Assembly: GCF_006442815.1 (NCBI RefSeq)
Contig: NZ_VFVL01000003.1
Location: 1-64,000, forward strand
Direction of reading: 5' to 3'
Length of the DNA: 64,000 nucleotides
DNA from: Mesorhizobium sp. B2-4-3
GTDB taxonomy: Bacteria; Pseudomonadota; Alphaproteobacteria; Rhizobiales; Rhizobiaceae
Shown: piece by piece, positions 15,767 to 24,925 of the stretch
How positions within the stretch are numbered: the stretch's first letter is position 1
Layout of the letters: each line of letters opens with the position of its first letter
The notes under the pieces: generated by a model
Told to the model about the DNA's origin: nothing
The model's input: only the letters and a program-made list of their open reading frames with translations
The model's database searches: none
Translations under genes and position numbers: made by a program

Positions 15767-17223
15767 TGGCCATGCGTCCCGTCACCAAGCACGCAGTGCC
15801 GCCAGCCGGCGATATCTGCCGCCTCTCCGCCGTCGAGCTTGCCGGCAAGATCAGGCAGCGCCATCTGTCGGCGCGCGAGGTGGCCGGCGCTTTCCTCGAC
15901 CGCATCGAGGCGGTGAACCCGCTTGTCAACGCCGTCGTTTCGCTGCGCGAGCGCGCCGATATCCTGGCCGAGGCCGACAGGGCCGATGCTCATCTGGCCC
16001 GCGGCGGCAAGGCCGGACCGCTCTTCGGCCTGCCGATCGCCATCAAGGACCTCGTCCTCACCAAGGGGCTTAGAACCACCTTCGGCTCGCCGATCTTCGC
16101 CAATTTCATTCCCGACGTGGACGATTTCTTCGTCGAGCGCGTCCGCAAGGCCGGTGCCATCATCATCGGCAAGACCAATGTCCCGGAATTCGGGCTGGGC
16201 TCCAACACCTACAATCCGGTCTTCGGGCCGACGCTCAACGCGTTCGACCCGGCGCTGACCGCCGGCGGCTCGAGCGGCGGCGCGGCCGTGGCGCTGGCGC
16301 TCGACATGGTGCCGGTCGCCGACGGCAGCGACTTCGGCGGCTCGCTGCGCAATCCGGCAGCCTACAACAACGTCTACGGCTTCCGTCCCTCGCAGGGCCT
16401 TGTGCCTGCAGGCCCGGACCTCGATGTCTTCCATTCGCAGATGGGCGTCGAAGGGCCGATGGGCCGCAACATTCGCGACATCGCGCTGCTGCTCGACGAA
16501 CAGGCCGGCTATCACCCGCACGCGCCGCTGTCATATGCCAAGGAGGGTTCGTTCCTCGACGGCTTGGGCGCGAAAGCGTCCGGCGGCCGCATCGCCTGGC
16601 TGGGCGATCTCGGCGGCCACCTGCCGACGGAACCGGGCGTGCTCGACCTTTGCGAGGCCGCGCTTGCCCGCTTCGCCGCTGCTTCCTTCCACAGCGAGGC
16701 CCTGGTCCCGGATGTCGATTTCGAGGCGCTCTGGCAGGCCTTTGTCACCTTGCGCCAGGCGAGCAGCGGCTGCGGGCTGAAGGCGCACTACGACGACCCG
16801 GTGAAACGCAAACTTCTGAAGCCCGAGGCTGTCTGGGAAGTGGAGCAGGCGAAGCGCTTGACCGCGCCGCAGGTCCATGCCGCGACAGTCCGGCGCACGT
16901 CCTGGCACAGGACGCTGCTTGCGCTGTTCGAGCGCTTCGACCTGATCGCGCTGCCGACCGCCCAGGTCTTCCCGTTCGAAGTGACCACCCACTGGCCGCG
17001 CGAGGTCGCGGGGCGGGCCATGGACAGCTATCACCGCTGGATGCAGGTCTCCGCCTTCGCCACCCTGGGCGGCTGCCCGGCGCTCAGCGTCCCGGTCGGC
17101 TTCGACGAGAAGGGCCGGCCCATGGGCATGCAGTTGATCGGCCGCCCGCGCGGCGACCTCGCTGTGCTCCAGGCCGGCGCCGCCTACGAGGCGACCCTGC
17201 CCTGGGCGGCGGGAGCTGCATGA
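15766..17223 (+). CDS. Amidase-signature family enzyme
   Basis: A 485-residue amidase with the Ser-cisSer-Lys triad visible: Lys94 (AIKDL), cis-Ser169 in GGSSGGAA, nucleophile Ser193 in DFGGSLRNPA. Family members hydrolyse a wide range of amides (aryl and aliphatic amides, indoleacetamide, Glu-tRNA amide); the organisation is unlike GatA in lacking GatB/C neighbours, so a catabolic amidase is more likely. ATG 15766 overlaps the ribokinase TAA, giving a two-gene operon. The natural substrate is unknown. Confidence 0.9.
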   Translation: MAMRPVTKHAVPPAGDICRLSAVELAGKIRQRHLSAREVAGAFLDRIEAVNPLVNAVVSLRERADILAEADRADAHLARGGKAGPLFGLPIAIKDLVLTKGLRTTFGSPIFANFIPDVDDFFVERVRKAGAIIIGKTNVPEFGLGSNTYNPVFGPTLNAFDPALTAGGSSGGAAVALALDMVPVADGSDFGGSLRNPAAYNNVYGFRPSQGLVPAGPDLDVFHSQMGVEGPMGRNIRDIALLLDEQAGYHPHAPLSYAKEGSFLDGLGAKASGGRIAWLGDLGGHLPTEPGVLDLCEAALARFAAASFHSEALVPDVDFEALWQAFVTLRQASSGCGLKAHYDDPVKRKLLKPEAVWEVEQAKRLTAPQVHAATVRRTSWHRTLLALFERFDLIALPTAQVFPFEVTTHWPREVAGRAMDSYHRWMQVSAFATLGGCPALSVPVGFDEKGRPMGMQLIGRPRGDLAVLQAGAAYEATLPWAAGAA

Positions 17224-17316
17224 CGGGCCGCCCTGCCCGACCAGCTTGCGCCGGCGTCAATCCCGTGCATTGATCGCGCTCCGCCCAAGTCGGCGCTGTC
17301 CTGTTCGAGGAAAATC

Positions 17317-17931
17317 ATGTCGCTGGAACTCTACGCCACCTATGTCGTCGCCTGCATCGTCATCATCCTGGTGCCGGGACCCACGGTCACGCTGATCATC
17401 GCCAACAGCATCCGCCACGGCTCGCGCGCGGGCTTGGCCAATGTGGCCGGCACCCAGGCCGGCCTTGCCATCACGATCGCCATCGTCGGCATCGGCCTCA
17501 ACACGCTGATCGCCGGCATGGGCCACTGGTTCGAATGGGTGCGGCTGATCGGCGCCGCCTATCTCATCTGGATGGGCGTGCAGATGTTCCGCGCCAAAGG
17601 CACGCTGAACCCCGACGGCTCGGCCAAAAAGCCGCGCGGCGGCTTCTTCCTGCAAGGGTTCGTGGTGGCGATTTCCAATCCCAAGACGCTGGTGTTCTTC
17701 GGCGCTTTCTTCCCGCAGTTCATTTCACCGCAGGGCAATTACACGCTGCAGATCGTCGTCATGGGCCTGACCGCGATGATCTTCGCCGCCATGTCGGACT
17801 CGACCTACGCGCTTGCCGCCGGGCGGGCCGGCCGAATGCTGTCGGCCAGCCGCGTCAGGCTGATGTCGAGGATCAGCGGCAGCTTCCTGGTCGGGGGCGG
17901 GCTATGGCTGGCGTTCTCGAAGGCGAAATGA
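17317..17931 (+). CDS. LysE/RhtB-family amino-acid exporter
   Basis: A 204-residue inner-membrane protein with about six hydrophobic segments. The opening IILVPGPTVTLIIANS, the AAYLIWMGVQMF helix and the SNPKTLVFFGAFFPQF motif are standard for the RhtB branch of LysE exporters. Probable substrate is an amino acid or derivative; which one is unknown. It lies 93 bases after the amidase on the same strand and is preceded by CGAGGAAAATC. Confidence 0.9.
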   Translation: MSLELYATYVVACIVIILVPGPTVTLIIANSIRHGSRAGLANVAGTQAGLAITIAIVGIGLNTLIAGMGHWFEWVRLIGAAYLIWMGVQMFRAKGTLNPDGSAKKPRGGFFLQGFVVAISNPKTLVFFGAFFPQFISPQGNYTLQIVVMGLTAMIFAAMSDSTYALAAGRAGRMLSASRVRLMSRISGSFLVGGGLWLAFSKAK

Positions 17932-17975
17932 GCGACCGGGCCGCCGTCCGCACAATTATTTTTGCAAGCATATTG

Positions 17976-18003
17976 AAGAGTTGTGGGTACCACCACAACT
18001 CTT
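17976..18003. repeat. Perfect 11-bp inverted repeat
   Basis: AAGAGTTGTGG (17976-17986) and CCACAACTCTT (17993-18003) are perfect inverted arms around GTACCA. The site sits between the LysE gene and the start of the next small gene (GTG 18008). It may be an operator or a terminator without a T run; the local AT content is higher than in the flanks. Confidence 0.5.
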
Positions 18004-18007
18004 AGTC

Positions 18008-18403
18008 GTGAACAAGTCAAACGTTTCCTTCCGGAATCGCTTGGTTATTTGGCGATACGAGTACAGCGGCGCCGTCCTCGGCGTCGCTTTCTTTTGCGCC
18101 TTGGCGCTTGCGGTTGGGGCCTCCCTCTTAAGGCTGCAGAACGATCCTGTCGTTGCAACGCAACGTGTGACGGGCCTAGTTGAGCATGTCAGCTTGGCAC
18201 CTATTAATCCCAAAGCCGCAGTTGGTCGCGGGATCTACTATATCTACGACGTCCGTCTTCAAGACGACAATGCGCTGGTCTTGGTCGATGGCGATGTGGG
18301 GACTCCTCACTCTGTCGGCTCGGTCATCCCCATCGAGCGGCAGCATCACAAGCACGGCGCCGACACCTATCGATTGTTTAACGGGTTGCCGTCCGCCTTG
18401 TGA
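18008..18403 (+). CDS. Hypothetical membrane-anchored protein
   Basis: About 131 residues from GTG 18008. One hydrophobic helix near residues 20-40 (GAVLGVAFFCALALAVGA), preceded by basic residues, anchors the protein with the rest probably outside the cytoplasm. The outer part has alternating beta-like segments (VTGLVEHVSL, GRGIYYIYDVRL). No family recognised. Codon use is a little less GC-biased than in neighbours and a palindrome lies at its 5' edge, so it may have been acquired. It ends 10 bases from the convergent nucleoside hydrolase gene. Confidence 0.6.
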   Translation: MNKSNVSFRNRLVIWRYEYSGAVLGVAFFCALALAVGASLLRLQNDPVVATQRVTGLVEHVSLAPINPKAAVGRGIYYIYDVRLQDDNALVLVDGDVGTPHSVGSVIPIERQHHKHGADTYRLFNGLPSAL

Positions 18404-18413
18404 TCCTTGACGG

Positions 18414-19358
18414 TCAGTTGAGCCGTCCCAGCCGCTCCACCAGCAGCGCGAAGAAGCCGTCATGGTCGATGTCGTGCATCACGGTGGCGTTCTTTTTCCG
18501 CTTGGTGACACCCCACCAGTCGATCACCGTCATGCCCATGGTGAGCTCCGACGCGGTCTCGACGCTGACATTGCAGTGGCGGCCCTTGAACAGCTCGGGC
18601 TTGATCAGATAGGCGATCACGCACGGATCGTGCAGCGGCCCGCCATCGGTGCCGTATTTTTCCTCGTCGTAGCGCTCGAAAAACTCCAGCATCTCGGCGG
18701 TCGCGGTGCCGACCTTGGTGCCGAGCTGGCGGAAAGCCTGTATGCGCTTGGATGTGGTCAGCGCCTTGTGGGTGACGTCGAGCGGCATCATCACGATGGG
18801 AATGCCCGATTTGAACACCAGATCGGCGGCCTGCGGGTCGACATAGATGTTGAATTCGGCGGCCGGCGTGACATTGCCGCCCTCGAAGAAGCCGCCGCCC
18901 ATCAGGACGATTTCCTTGATGCGGGGCGCGATCCTCGGCTCGCGGATCAGCGCCAGCGCGATGTTGGTGAGCGGTCCGAGCGGGCAGAGCGTGATCGTGC
19001 CGCTTTCCTCGCGCATCAGCGTCTCGACGATGAAATCGACGGCGTATTGTTCCTGCAATGGCATGGTCGGCTCGGGCAATTGCGGGCCGTTCAGGCCTGT
19101 CTTGCCGTGCACCTCCTCTGCGGTGACGAGCTGGCGCGCCAGCGGGCGTATGGCGCCGGCATAGACCTTGACGTCCGGCCTGCCGGCCAGCTCGCAGATC
19201 TTGCGGGCGTTGTTCTGGGTCAGATTCAGCGGCACGTTGCCGGCAACCGCGGTGATGCCGACGATCTCCAGCTCGGAGCTGCCGAGCGCCAGCAATATGG
19301 CGACGGCATCGTCCTGGCCGGGATCCGTGTCGATGATGATCTTTCTGGACTGGGGCAT
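18414..19358 (-). CDS. Inosine/uridine-preferring nucleoside hydrolase
   Basis: A 314-residue enzyme splitting ribonucleosides into base and ribose. The calcium-binding signature DTDPGQDDA occupies residues 10-18, with the later LVMGGGF and NIYVDPQAA segments supplying further metal and ribose contacts. ATG 19358 has AAAGGAAATGA upstream; the longer frame to 19553 runs through a repeat element and is rejected. Product ribose could be used by the ribokinase at 14861-15766. Confidence 0.9.
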   Translation of the reverse strand: MPQSRKIIIDTDPGQDDAVAILLALGSSELEIVGITAVAGNVPLNLTQNNARKICELAGRPDVKVYAGAIRPLARQLVTAEEVHGKTGLNGPQLPEPTMPLQEQYAVDFIVETLMREESGTITLCPLGPLTNIALALIREPRIAPRIKEIVLMGGGFFEGGNVTPAAEFNIYVDPQAADLVFKSGIPIVMMPLDVTHKALTTSKRIQAFRQLGTKVGTATAEMLEFFERYDEEKYGTDGGPLHDPCVIAYLIKPELFKGRHCNVSVETASELTMGMTVIDWWGVTKRKKNATVMHDIDHDGFFALLVERLGRLN

Positions 19359-19396
19359 TTCATTTCCTTTTGGGGAGTCTTTTTGGGCGGGTTTTA

Positions 19397-19497
19397 GAGC
19401 ATGATCCCGAAAGTGGGATCCGGTTTCGGACAGGATCATGCTCCAACGAAGAGGCCAAATCAGGATGACGGTTCGACGAAACGCCATCCTGATTTGG
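19397..19497. repeat. Composite palindromic repeat element
   Basis: Two hairpins in tandem. The first has arms GAGCATGAT (19397-19405) and ATCATGCTC (19435-19443); the second has perfect 12-bp arms at 19455-19466 and 19486-19497 (CCAAATCAGGAT and its complement). The AGCATGATCC type of palindrome is a familiar interspersed repeat of rhizobial genomes. The element ends directly before the hsp20 promoter. Confidence 0.7.
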
Positions 19498-19500
19498 CGG

Positions 19501-19529
19501 CTTGAACTTGATCGCGCGACGGACCATAT
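19501..19529 (+). promoter_or_regulatory. Heat-shock (RpoH-type) promoter of hsp20
   Basis: CTTGAA (19501-19506), 17-base spacer, CCATAT (19524-19529). This agrees with CTTGAA and CCATAT-like elements described for RpoH promoters in alphaproteobacteria. Transcription would start near 19536, leaving a leader of about 63 bases that contains the thermometer hairpins. Confidence 0.7.
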
Positions 19530-19535
19530 CAAGAC

Positions 19536-19601
19536 CATCGGGAAAAATGCCATCCGGGTTTTTCCAGTTTGTGTCGCTCCTTAGAGGACAGTGTAACAAT
19601 G
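19536..19601 (+). ncRNA. ROSE-like RNA thermometer in the hsp20 leader
   Basis: Two hairpins in the short leader: GGAAAAA (19541-19547) pairs with TTTTTCC (19559-19565), and TGTC-G-CTC (19572-19579) pairs with GAG-GACA (19584-19590) around loop CTTA. The second hairpin buries the ribosome-binding AGAGGA (19583-19588), which is ten bases from ATG 19599, and contains TCGCT with an unpaired G, matching the U-Y-G-C-U signature of ROSE elements. ROSE hairpins melt at heat-shock temperature and release translation of small heat-shock genes. Confidence 0.7.
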
Positions 19602-20024
19602 TCTCGAATGACGCCTTTCTCCAGCCCGCTTCTTCTGGGTTTCGATGCTATGGAAAAGACGCTTGAGCGTCTGGCGAAGTCCGGTGACAGCTATCCACCG
19701 TACAATATCGAGCGCCTCAGCGCCGACGACGGCAAGGCCGAAAGGCTGCGCATCACGCTGGCCGTTGCCGGTTTCGCCGAGAGCGACCTCGATGTCACCA
19801 CGGAGGAAAACCAGCTGATCGTGCGCGGACGTCAGACTGACGATACCGAGCGCGAATTCCTCCACCGCGGCATCGCCGCGCGCCAGTTCCAGCGCTGTTT
19901 CGTGCTGGCCGACGGCATGCGGGTGATCGCGGCGGAACTGAAGAACGGCCTGTTGTCGGTCGATCTGGACCGGCCGGAGTCCGAGCGGCTTGTACGGAAA
20001 ATAAACATATCGGTGAAAGACTGA
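19599..20024 (+). CDS. Small heat-shock protein, Hsp20/IbpA family
   Basis: A 141-residue alpha-crystallin chaperone that holds unfolding proteins. The N-terminal part has the class A rhizobial pattern (MSRMTPFSSPLLLGFDAMEK) and PPYNIE before the crystallin domain (about 38-130), with LRITLAVAGF and the ELKNGLLSVDL strand. Control is double: an RpoH-type promoter and a ROSE-like thermometer immediately upstream. The DUF1150 gene follows 63 bases downstream. Confidence 0.93.
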   Translation: MSRMTPFSSPLLLGFDAMEKTLERLAKSGDSYPPYNIERLSADDGKAERLRITLAVAGFAESDLDVTTEENQLIVRGRQTDDTEREFLHRGIAARQFQRCFVLADGMRVIAAELKNGLLSVDLDRPESERLVRKINISVKD

Positions 20025-20087
20025 TCTTCGCCGATGGCTCTATGCGAGGCGGCCAATCCTGGCGTCCTCGCGCCAAGGAGGCTTGAA

Positions 20088-20345
20088 ATGACCAGAACTG
20101 ACGAAACGACCACCATGACGAGCGGCGAACTCGCCCATCTCGGCGAAGGTTCGGTCGCCTATCTCAGGAAAGTGTCGAGCGACGACCTGCGCGGCCGCTT
20201 CCCCGGCCTCGACGAAATCGCGCCCGGCATGGAGCTGTGGGCGCTGTTTGCCGCCAACGGCCAGCCGATCCTGCTTTCCGATGCCCGTGACCGCGCGCTG
20301 GCGGGTGCGCTGGAGAACGACCTGACCACAGTCGCGATCCACTAA
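20088..20345 (+). CDS. DUF1150 family protein
   Basis: An 85-residue protein preceded by AAGGAGG. The LGEGSVAYLRKV and GMELWALFAANGQPILLSD segments identify DUF1150, a small family of alphaproteobacteria typically found next to hsp20 genes. The longer frame from 20034 lacks a ribosome-binding site. Probably co-transcribed with hsp20 and heat-inducible; the biochemical role is unknown. Confidence 0.88.
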   Translation: MTRTDETTTMTSGELAHLGEGSVAYLRKVSSDDLRGRFPGLDEIAPGMELWALFAANGQPILLSDARDRALAGALENDLTTVAIH

Positions 20346-20414
20346 TGCGACTCCAGGCCTTCGAAATCAAAAGGACCGGTCGCGGCGACCCCCGAAGGTT
20401 TTAATCCTAAGATT

Positions 20415-20879
20415 TCAGGCCGCGTGCGAGGCCTGTGTGTCCGACAGCAAGGCATGGATCGCCACCGCGTCGCGTGTCCCCCTGACCTTGGCCACGGTGT
20501 CGGCGTCGCGCAGCACGCGCGCGATGCGCGACAGCGCCTTGAGATGGTCGGCGCCGGCGCCTTCCGGAGCAAGCAGCAGGAACACCAAGTCGACCGGCTG
20601 GTCGTCGAGCGCCTCGAAATCAACCGGCGTTTCCAGTCGGGCGAAGACGCCGGCGATCCGCTTCACGCCGGCGAGCTTGCCGTGCGGAATGGCGATGCCG
20701 TTGCCGACGCCGGTCGAGCCTAGCCGCTCGCGCTGCAGGATGGTGTCGAACACCTCCCGTTCCGGAATCCCCGAAATCGCCGACGCCCTCTCCGACAGCA
20801 ATTGCAGAAGCTGCTTTTTGGAATTCGCTTTCAACGCCGGCATGATCGCCGGGACGCTGATGAGATCACTGAGATCCAT
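20415..20879 (-). CDS. ptsN: Nitrogen-regulatory PTS enzyme IIA
   Basis: A 154-residue EIIA(Ntr) protein. The phosphorylated His is His66 in AIPHGK. It is part of the PTS(Ntr) phosphorelay (PtsP-PtsO-PtsN), which in rhizobia affects potassium balance, carbon and nitrogen metabolism. ATG 20879 is chosen because the family begins MDLSDLI; the upstream extension is not conserved in type. It is the last gene of the rpoN cluster, 61 bases after hpf. Confidence 0.93.
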   Translation of the reverse strand: MDLSDLISVPAIMPALKANSKKQLLQLLSERASAISGIPEREVFDTILQRERLGSTGVGNGIAIPHGKLAGVKRIAGVFARLETPVDFEALDDQPVDLVFLLLAPEGAGADHLKALSRIARVLRDADTVAKVRGTRDAVAIHALLSDTQASHAA

Positions 20880-20940
20880 GCTTGAAAAATCCCTTGCTCG
20901 CCTGCCGCGCCAGTCGTCGCCCCCTCGCGCGGCTGGCTTT

Positions 20941-21528
20941 TTATCCCTGCGCGACTTTGGTCGTCGACGGATCGATCCAGCCGATGTTGCCATCCGGCCG
21001 GCGGTAGACGATGTTGAGATGGTCGGTTCCGGCGTTGCGGAACAGGAAGACCGGGCTGTCGCTGTTGTCGAGCTCGATGACCGCCGACGCCACCGACATG
21101 GTCCGCAGCGTCATGCTTGATTCGGCGACGATGACCGGAGCGAAGTCCTCCGGAATATCTTCCTCATCGTCGGTGAGAGGAGCCATCACGGTGTAGGCGA
21201 TGTCGGTCGGCTCTTCGCCATTGCCGTTGCCCGTATTGCGCGACTTCAGCCGGCGCTTGTAGCGCCGCAGCCGTGTTTCCAGGCGGTCGGCCGCCGCCTC
21301 GAAGGCCAGCGTCGGGTCCTGGGCGTCGCCGGTCGCCTGCAGCGAAGCGCCGGAATCGAGCCGGACCATGCAGTCGGCGGAGAAACGCGACCCCGATTTG
21401 ATGACCGTGACATGTCCTGAAAAACCCCGATCGAAATATTTCTCGATCGCCTCGCCGACCCGGTCGTTGATGCGCGTACGGAACGCATCGCCGATGTCCA
21501 TGTGTTTTCCCGAAATGCGTAGATTCAT
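20941..21528 (-). CDS. hpf: Ribosome hibernation promoting factor, long form
   Basis: A 195-residue protein with an N-terminal ribosome-binding domain (about 1-100, including RISGKHMDIGDA and RLETRLRRYKRRLK) and a C-terminal dimerisation domain (about 135-190, with SDSPVFLFRNA and RRPDGNIGWIDP). The long form alone makes 100S ribosome dimers in stationary phase. Historically this is the sigma-54 modulation protein ORF downstream of rpoN. Confidence 0.93.
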   Translation of the reverse strand: MNLRISGKHMDIGDAFRTRINDRVGEAIEKYFDRGFSGHVTVIKSGSRFSADCMVRLDSGASLQATGDAQDPTLAFEAAADRLETRLRRYKRRLKSRNTGNGNGEEPTDIAYTVMAPLTDDEEDIPEDFAPVIVAESSMTLRTMSVASAVIELDNSDSPVFLFRNAGTDHLNIVYRRPDGNIGWIDPSTTKVAQG

Positions 21529-21806
21529 CTGAAAACTGACCTTCCTTGCTCAGGCTTCAAACTGTTCCCGAGTTTATACCCGTGGTGCGCGCGCACAAGC
21601 TTCGCAGCGGCATGCGCGCCGATTTTAGACCCGAACTTTCCGGTTGATCACAAGTCGCCTTCTTGGCCGTCCGTGGCCGTGTCTGACGGACCCATTCGCA
21701 AGCTGGCATTACCGCCCTGCTCATGCGGGCGGGCTTCTAGCCACTTCATTGCAGCTTGTCAATCAAGCTTGGGAATTGTGGAGAACTGTCGAGATTCGGG
21801 GGCGGC

Positions 21807-23336
21807 CTAGCGGCCGGCGTTCGCCAGCGCTCGCTTCTCCCGCCGCCGCTGCACCGACGATGGGATGTTCATGCCTTCGCGGTATTTCGCGACGGTACGG
21901 CGCGCGATATCGACGCCGTTTTCCTTGAGCATGTCGACGATGGCGTCGTCGGAAAGCACGTCGGCGGGCTTTTCCTCGTCGATCATCTGCCTGATGCGGT
22001 CGCGCACTGCCTCGGACGAATGCGCCTCACCGCCTTCGGCCGAGGCGATCGACGCGGTGAAGAAATAGCGCAGCTCGAAGACGCCGCGCGGCGTCAGCAT
22101 GTATTTGTTGGCGGTGACGCGGCTGACGGTCGATTCATGCATGCCGATGGCGTCGGCCACCGTGCGCAGGTTGAGCGGCTTGAGGTGGCGCACGCCGTGG
22201 ACGAGGAAGGCATCCTGCTGCCGCACGATCTCGGACGCCACCTTGAGGATGGTCTTGGCCCGTTGGTCGAGACTGCGCGTCAGCCAGTTGGCGTTCTGCA
22301 GGCATTCGGCGAGAAAATCCTTTTCCGCCTGATCCTTGGCGTGGCTCGAAACGCGGGCGAAGTAGACATTGTCCACCAGCACGCGCGGCAGCGTGTCGGC
22401 GTTGAGCTCCACCGCCCAGCTGCCGTCATTGGCGGCGCGCACCTCGACATCGGCGACGATCGCATCGCTCGCGCCGCCCGAAAACGCCAGGCCGGGGCGC
22501 GGATCGAGCGCGCGGATCTCGGCCAGCATGTCGAGCAGATCCTCCTCGTCGACGCCGCAGATGCGTTTCAGCGTCTGGAAATCCCGCCGCGCCAGAAGCT
22601 CGAGGTTGGCTACCAGCGCCTTCATCGCCGGATCGAGCCGGTCGCGCGCAGCAAGCTGCAGCGACAGGCACTCGGCAAGGTCGCGCGCGAAAAGTCCCAC
22701 CGGCTCGAAGGCCTGGCAGACGCCAAGCACACGCGCCACCGCCGCCTCATCCGCGCCGAGCCGGACCGCGATCTCATCGAATTCGGCGCGCAAATAACCA
22801 GCTTCGTCGAGCCCGTCGGCCAGCTCACCCGCGATCAGCCGCTCGCCGGGGCCGAGCGAAGCAAGCGCGATCTGCTCGCCGACATGCTCGCGCAGCGTAA
22901 TGGCGGCCGCGGCCATGTCGCCGACGTCGAACCCCTCGGACGATGCTGCGCCCGCGCCGCCCCCAGCGGCCGACTTCCATTGCGCCGTAAGATCCGGCCC
23001 CAGCCTCTCGCTGGTGCCTGGATCGTCGGGAAACAGGTTCTCCAGGGAAGAATCGAGCTTTTGCGAGATCGCTTCCGAGCTCCACTCCGTCTCGCCCTCG
23101 AACCAATCGCCTTCGGTATCCTTTTCCGGCGACGCCTCGCTTTTCTGGGATAGATCGCCGGCGGCATCGTCCTGCGGTTCGGCCCGTTCCAGCAGCGGGT
23201 TGCGCTCGATCTCCTCGTCGATGAAGCGCTCGAGCTCGACATGGGTAAGCTGCAGCAGCCGGATCGACTGCATCAGCTGCGGCGTCATCACCAGCGACTG
23301 GGACTGTCTGAGCTGCAGTTTGGCTGCCAGCGCCAT
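21807..23336 (-). CDS. rpoN: RNA polymerase sigma-54 factor
   Basis: About 509 residues. Region I is the Gln/Leu-rich start (MALAAKLQLRQSQSL), which contacts activators; the core-binding and DNA-binding domains follow, with the RpoN box ARRTVAKYRE at about 478-487. ATG 23336 is used; TTG 23348 with GAGGCGT nearby is an alternative that adds four residues. In rhizobia this sigma factor serves nitrogen assimilation, nitrogen fixation and dicarboxylate uptake genes. Position between lptB and hpf is the conserved arrangement. Confidence 0.95.
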   Translation of the reverse strand: MALAAKLQLRQSQSLVMTPQLMQSIRLLQLTHVELERFIDEEIERNPLLERAEPQDDAAGDLSQKSEASPEKDTEGDWFEGETEWSSEAISQKLDSSLENLFPDDPGTSERLGPDLTAQWKSAAGGGAGAASSEGFDVGDMAAAAITLREHVGEQIALASLGPGERLIAGELADGLDEAGYLRAEFDEIAVRLGADEAAVARVLGVCQAFEPVGLFARDLAECLSLQLAARDRLDPAMKALVANLELLARRDFQTLKRICGVDEEDLLDMLAEIRALDPRPGLAFSGGASDAIVADVEVRAANDGSWAVELNADTLPRVLVDNVYFARVSSHAKDQAEKDFLAECLQNANWLTRSLDQRAKTILKVASEIVRQQDAFLVHGVRHLKPLNLRTVADAIGMHESTVSRVTANKYMLTPRGVFELRYFFTASIASAEGGEAHSSEAVRDRIRQMIDEEKPADVLSDDAIVDMLKENGVDIARRTVAKYREGMNIPSSVQRRREKRALANAGR

Positions 23337-23513
23337 GGTGGGATTCAAACGCCTCGTCTACGCGTCGACTGTTTTTCGGTCGGGCATAGAAACTGGCCCG
23401 GCTTTTGCTTGTCAAGGAAAACGCTAGCAGTTGCGGCTTACCGGAGCGTTATCGAGCGCTAAAATGACCGAAAGCCACGACGCGGCCATCGAAACCGCGT
23501 CGGAACCCGCGGG

Positions 23514-24332
23514 TCAGAGCGTGAAGCCCTCGCCGAGATAGAGACGCCGCACATCGGCGTTGGCGACGATCTGGTCGGCGCGGCCATGCGTCAGCACCTG
23601 GCCAGCATGGATGATGTAGGCGCGGTCGATCAGGCCGAGCGTCTCGCGCACATTGTGGTCGGTGATCAAGACGCCGATGCCGCGCGCCGTCAGATGGCGA
23701 ACGAGCTGCTGGATGTCGGCGACGGCGATCGGGTCGATGCCGGCGAAGGGCTCGTCGAGCAGCATATAGGCCGGCCGCGTCGCCAGCGCTCGCGCGATTT
23801 CAAGGCGACGCCGTTCGCCGCCTGACAGCGACATGGACGGCGCCTTGCGCAGATGGCTGATGTGAAACTCCTCGAGCAGCTCGTCGAGCATGCGCTCGCG
23901 TTCCTTGCGGCTCTTTTCCACCACCTCCAGCACGGCGCGAATGTTCTGCTCGACATTCAGGCCGCGAAAGATCGACGCTTCCTGCGGCAGGTAGCCGATG
24001 CCGAGGCGGGCACGCCGGTACATCGGCATCGAGGTGACATCGAAGCCGTCGATCTCGATCGAACCTTCGTCGACGGGAACAAGGCCGGTGACCATGTAGA
24101 AACAGGTGGTCTTGCCTGCGCCGTTGGGGCCGAGCAGACCGACGGCCTCACCGGCGCGCACGCCAAGCGTCACCCCGCTCACCACCTTGCGGCCCTTGTA
24201 GCTCTTGGTCAGCCCCTTGGCGATCAGGGTACCCTTGAACTTCGCCTTGTCGGTGCCGACCGTCGCCGGCGCAGCGGGTTGTGCGGCTGCCCGTCCTGGA
24301 AGACGGGCCAGCAGCGAGGTCACGCCGGCCAT
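23514..24332 (-). CDS. lptB: LPS export ABC transporter ATPase
   Basis: A 272-residue ATPase powering extraction of lipopolysaccharide from the inner membrane with LptF/LptG. Walker [10 protein letters not shown] is at 68-76, the signature LSGGERRR and Walker B YMLLDEP follow, and the switch His is in TDHNVRE. About 30 Ala/Pro-rich residues precede the core. The start ATG shares a base with the lptA stop. Confidence 0.95.
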   Translation of the reverse strand: MAGVTSLLARLPGRAAAQPAAPATVGTDKAKFKGTLIAKGLTKSYKGRKVVSGVTLGVRAGEAVGLLGPNGAGKTTCFYMVTGLVPVDEGSIEIDGFDVTSMPMYRRARLGIGYLPQEASIFRGLNVEQNIRAVLEVVEKSRKERERMLDELLEEFHISHLRKAPSMSLSGGERRRLEIARALATRPAYMLLDEPFAGIDPIAVADIQQLVRHLTARGIGVLITDHNVRETLGLIDRAYIIHAGQVLTHGRADQIVANADVRRLYLGEGFTL

Positions 24333-24925
24333 TAGTTGCTCGACGCTCCCTGCTGCTGCGTGTCCTGTTTCTGCGGCTTGAACATCATGATGACGCGCGG
24401 ACAGCCCTCGACGTTGCCGAGGCCGCTCTTCATCTGCACGGTGAGCTTGCAGCCCTTGAGCACGTTGTCGCCCTGCGACAGCACCACTTCCTTGCCCGAA
24501 AGCACCAGCACCTGCGTCTTCATGTCGAACTTGCCGGTGTCGCCGGTGGCGATCTGGTCGTTCGATTTGATGTAGACTTTGTTCTCGACCTCGAGGTGGT
24601 CGATATTGGCCGCGCCCGTCATCGCCGATGCGCCGGCCGCGGCACTTTTGCCGGCATTGGCATCCTTGACGTAATAGACCGTCATCTTGCCGGCCTTGAG
24701 CAGGGTCGGTCCCTGATTGACGGTGACGTTGCCGCTGAATATGGCCATGCTGTCGGCCTGGCGGACCTCAAGCTTGTCGCTTTCGATCTGGATCGGCTGG
24801 TCGCCTGACAGTTTCAACCCCGGGATCTGGCTGGTCGCGCTCGATTGCGCGAACGAATGCGCGGTTGCCAAAAGCAGCAATGCGGAAGCAGCGCCCGGAA
24901 GCCATGCGGATTTACTGCGACGCAT
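24332..24925 (-). CDS. lptA: LPS transport periplasmic bridge protein LptA
   Basis: A 197-residue OstA-like protein; ATG 24925 has GGTGGAG seven bases upstream and gives a signal peptide ending SFAQ. A GTG at 24937 in the same frame is less well placed. The beta-jellyroll repeats are seen as [18 protein letters not shown] and [16 protein letters not shown]. It carries LPS across the periplasm between LptC and LptD. It overlaps lptC by 14 bases. Confidence 0.9.
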   Translation of the reverse strand: MRRSKSAWLPGAASALLLLATAHSFAQSSATSQIPGLKLSGDQPIQIESDKLEVRQADSMAIFSGNVTVNQGPTLLKAGKMTVYYVKDANAGKSAAAGASAMTGAANIDHLEVENKVYIKSNDQIATGDTGKFDMKTQVLVLSGKEVVLSQGDNVLKGCKLTVQMKSGLGNVEGCPRVIMMFKPQKQDTQQQGASSN

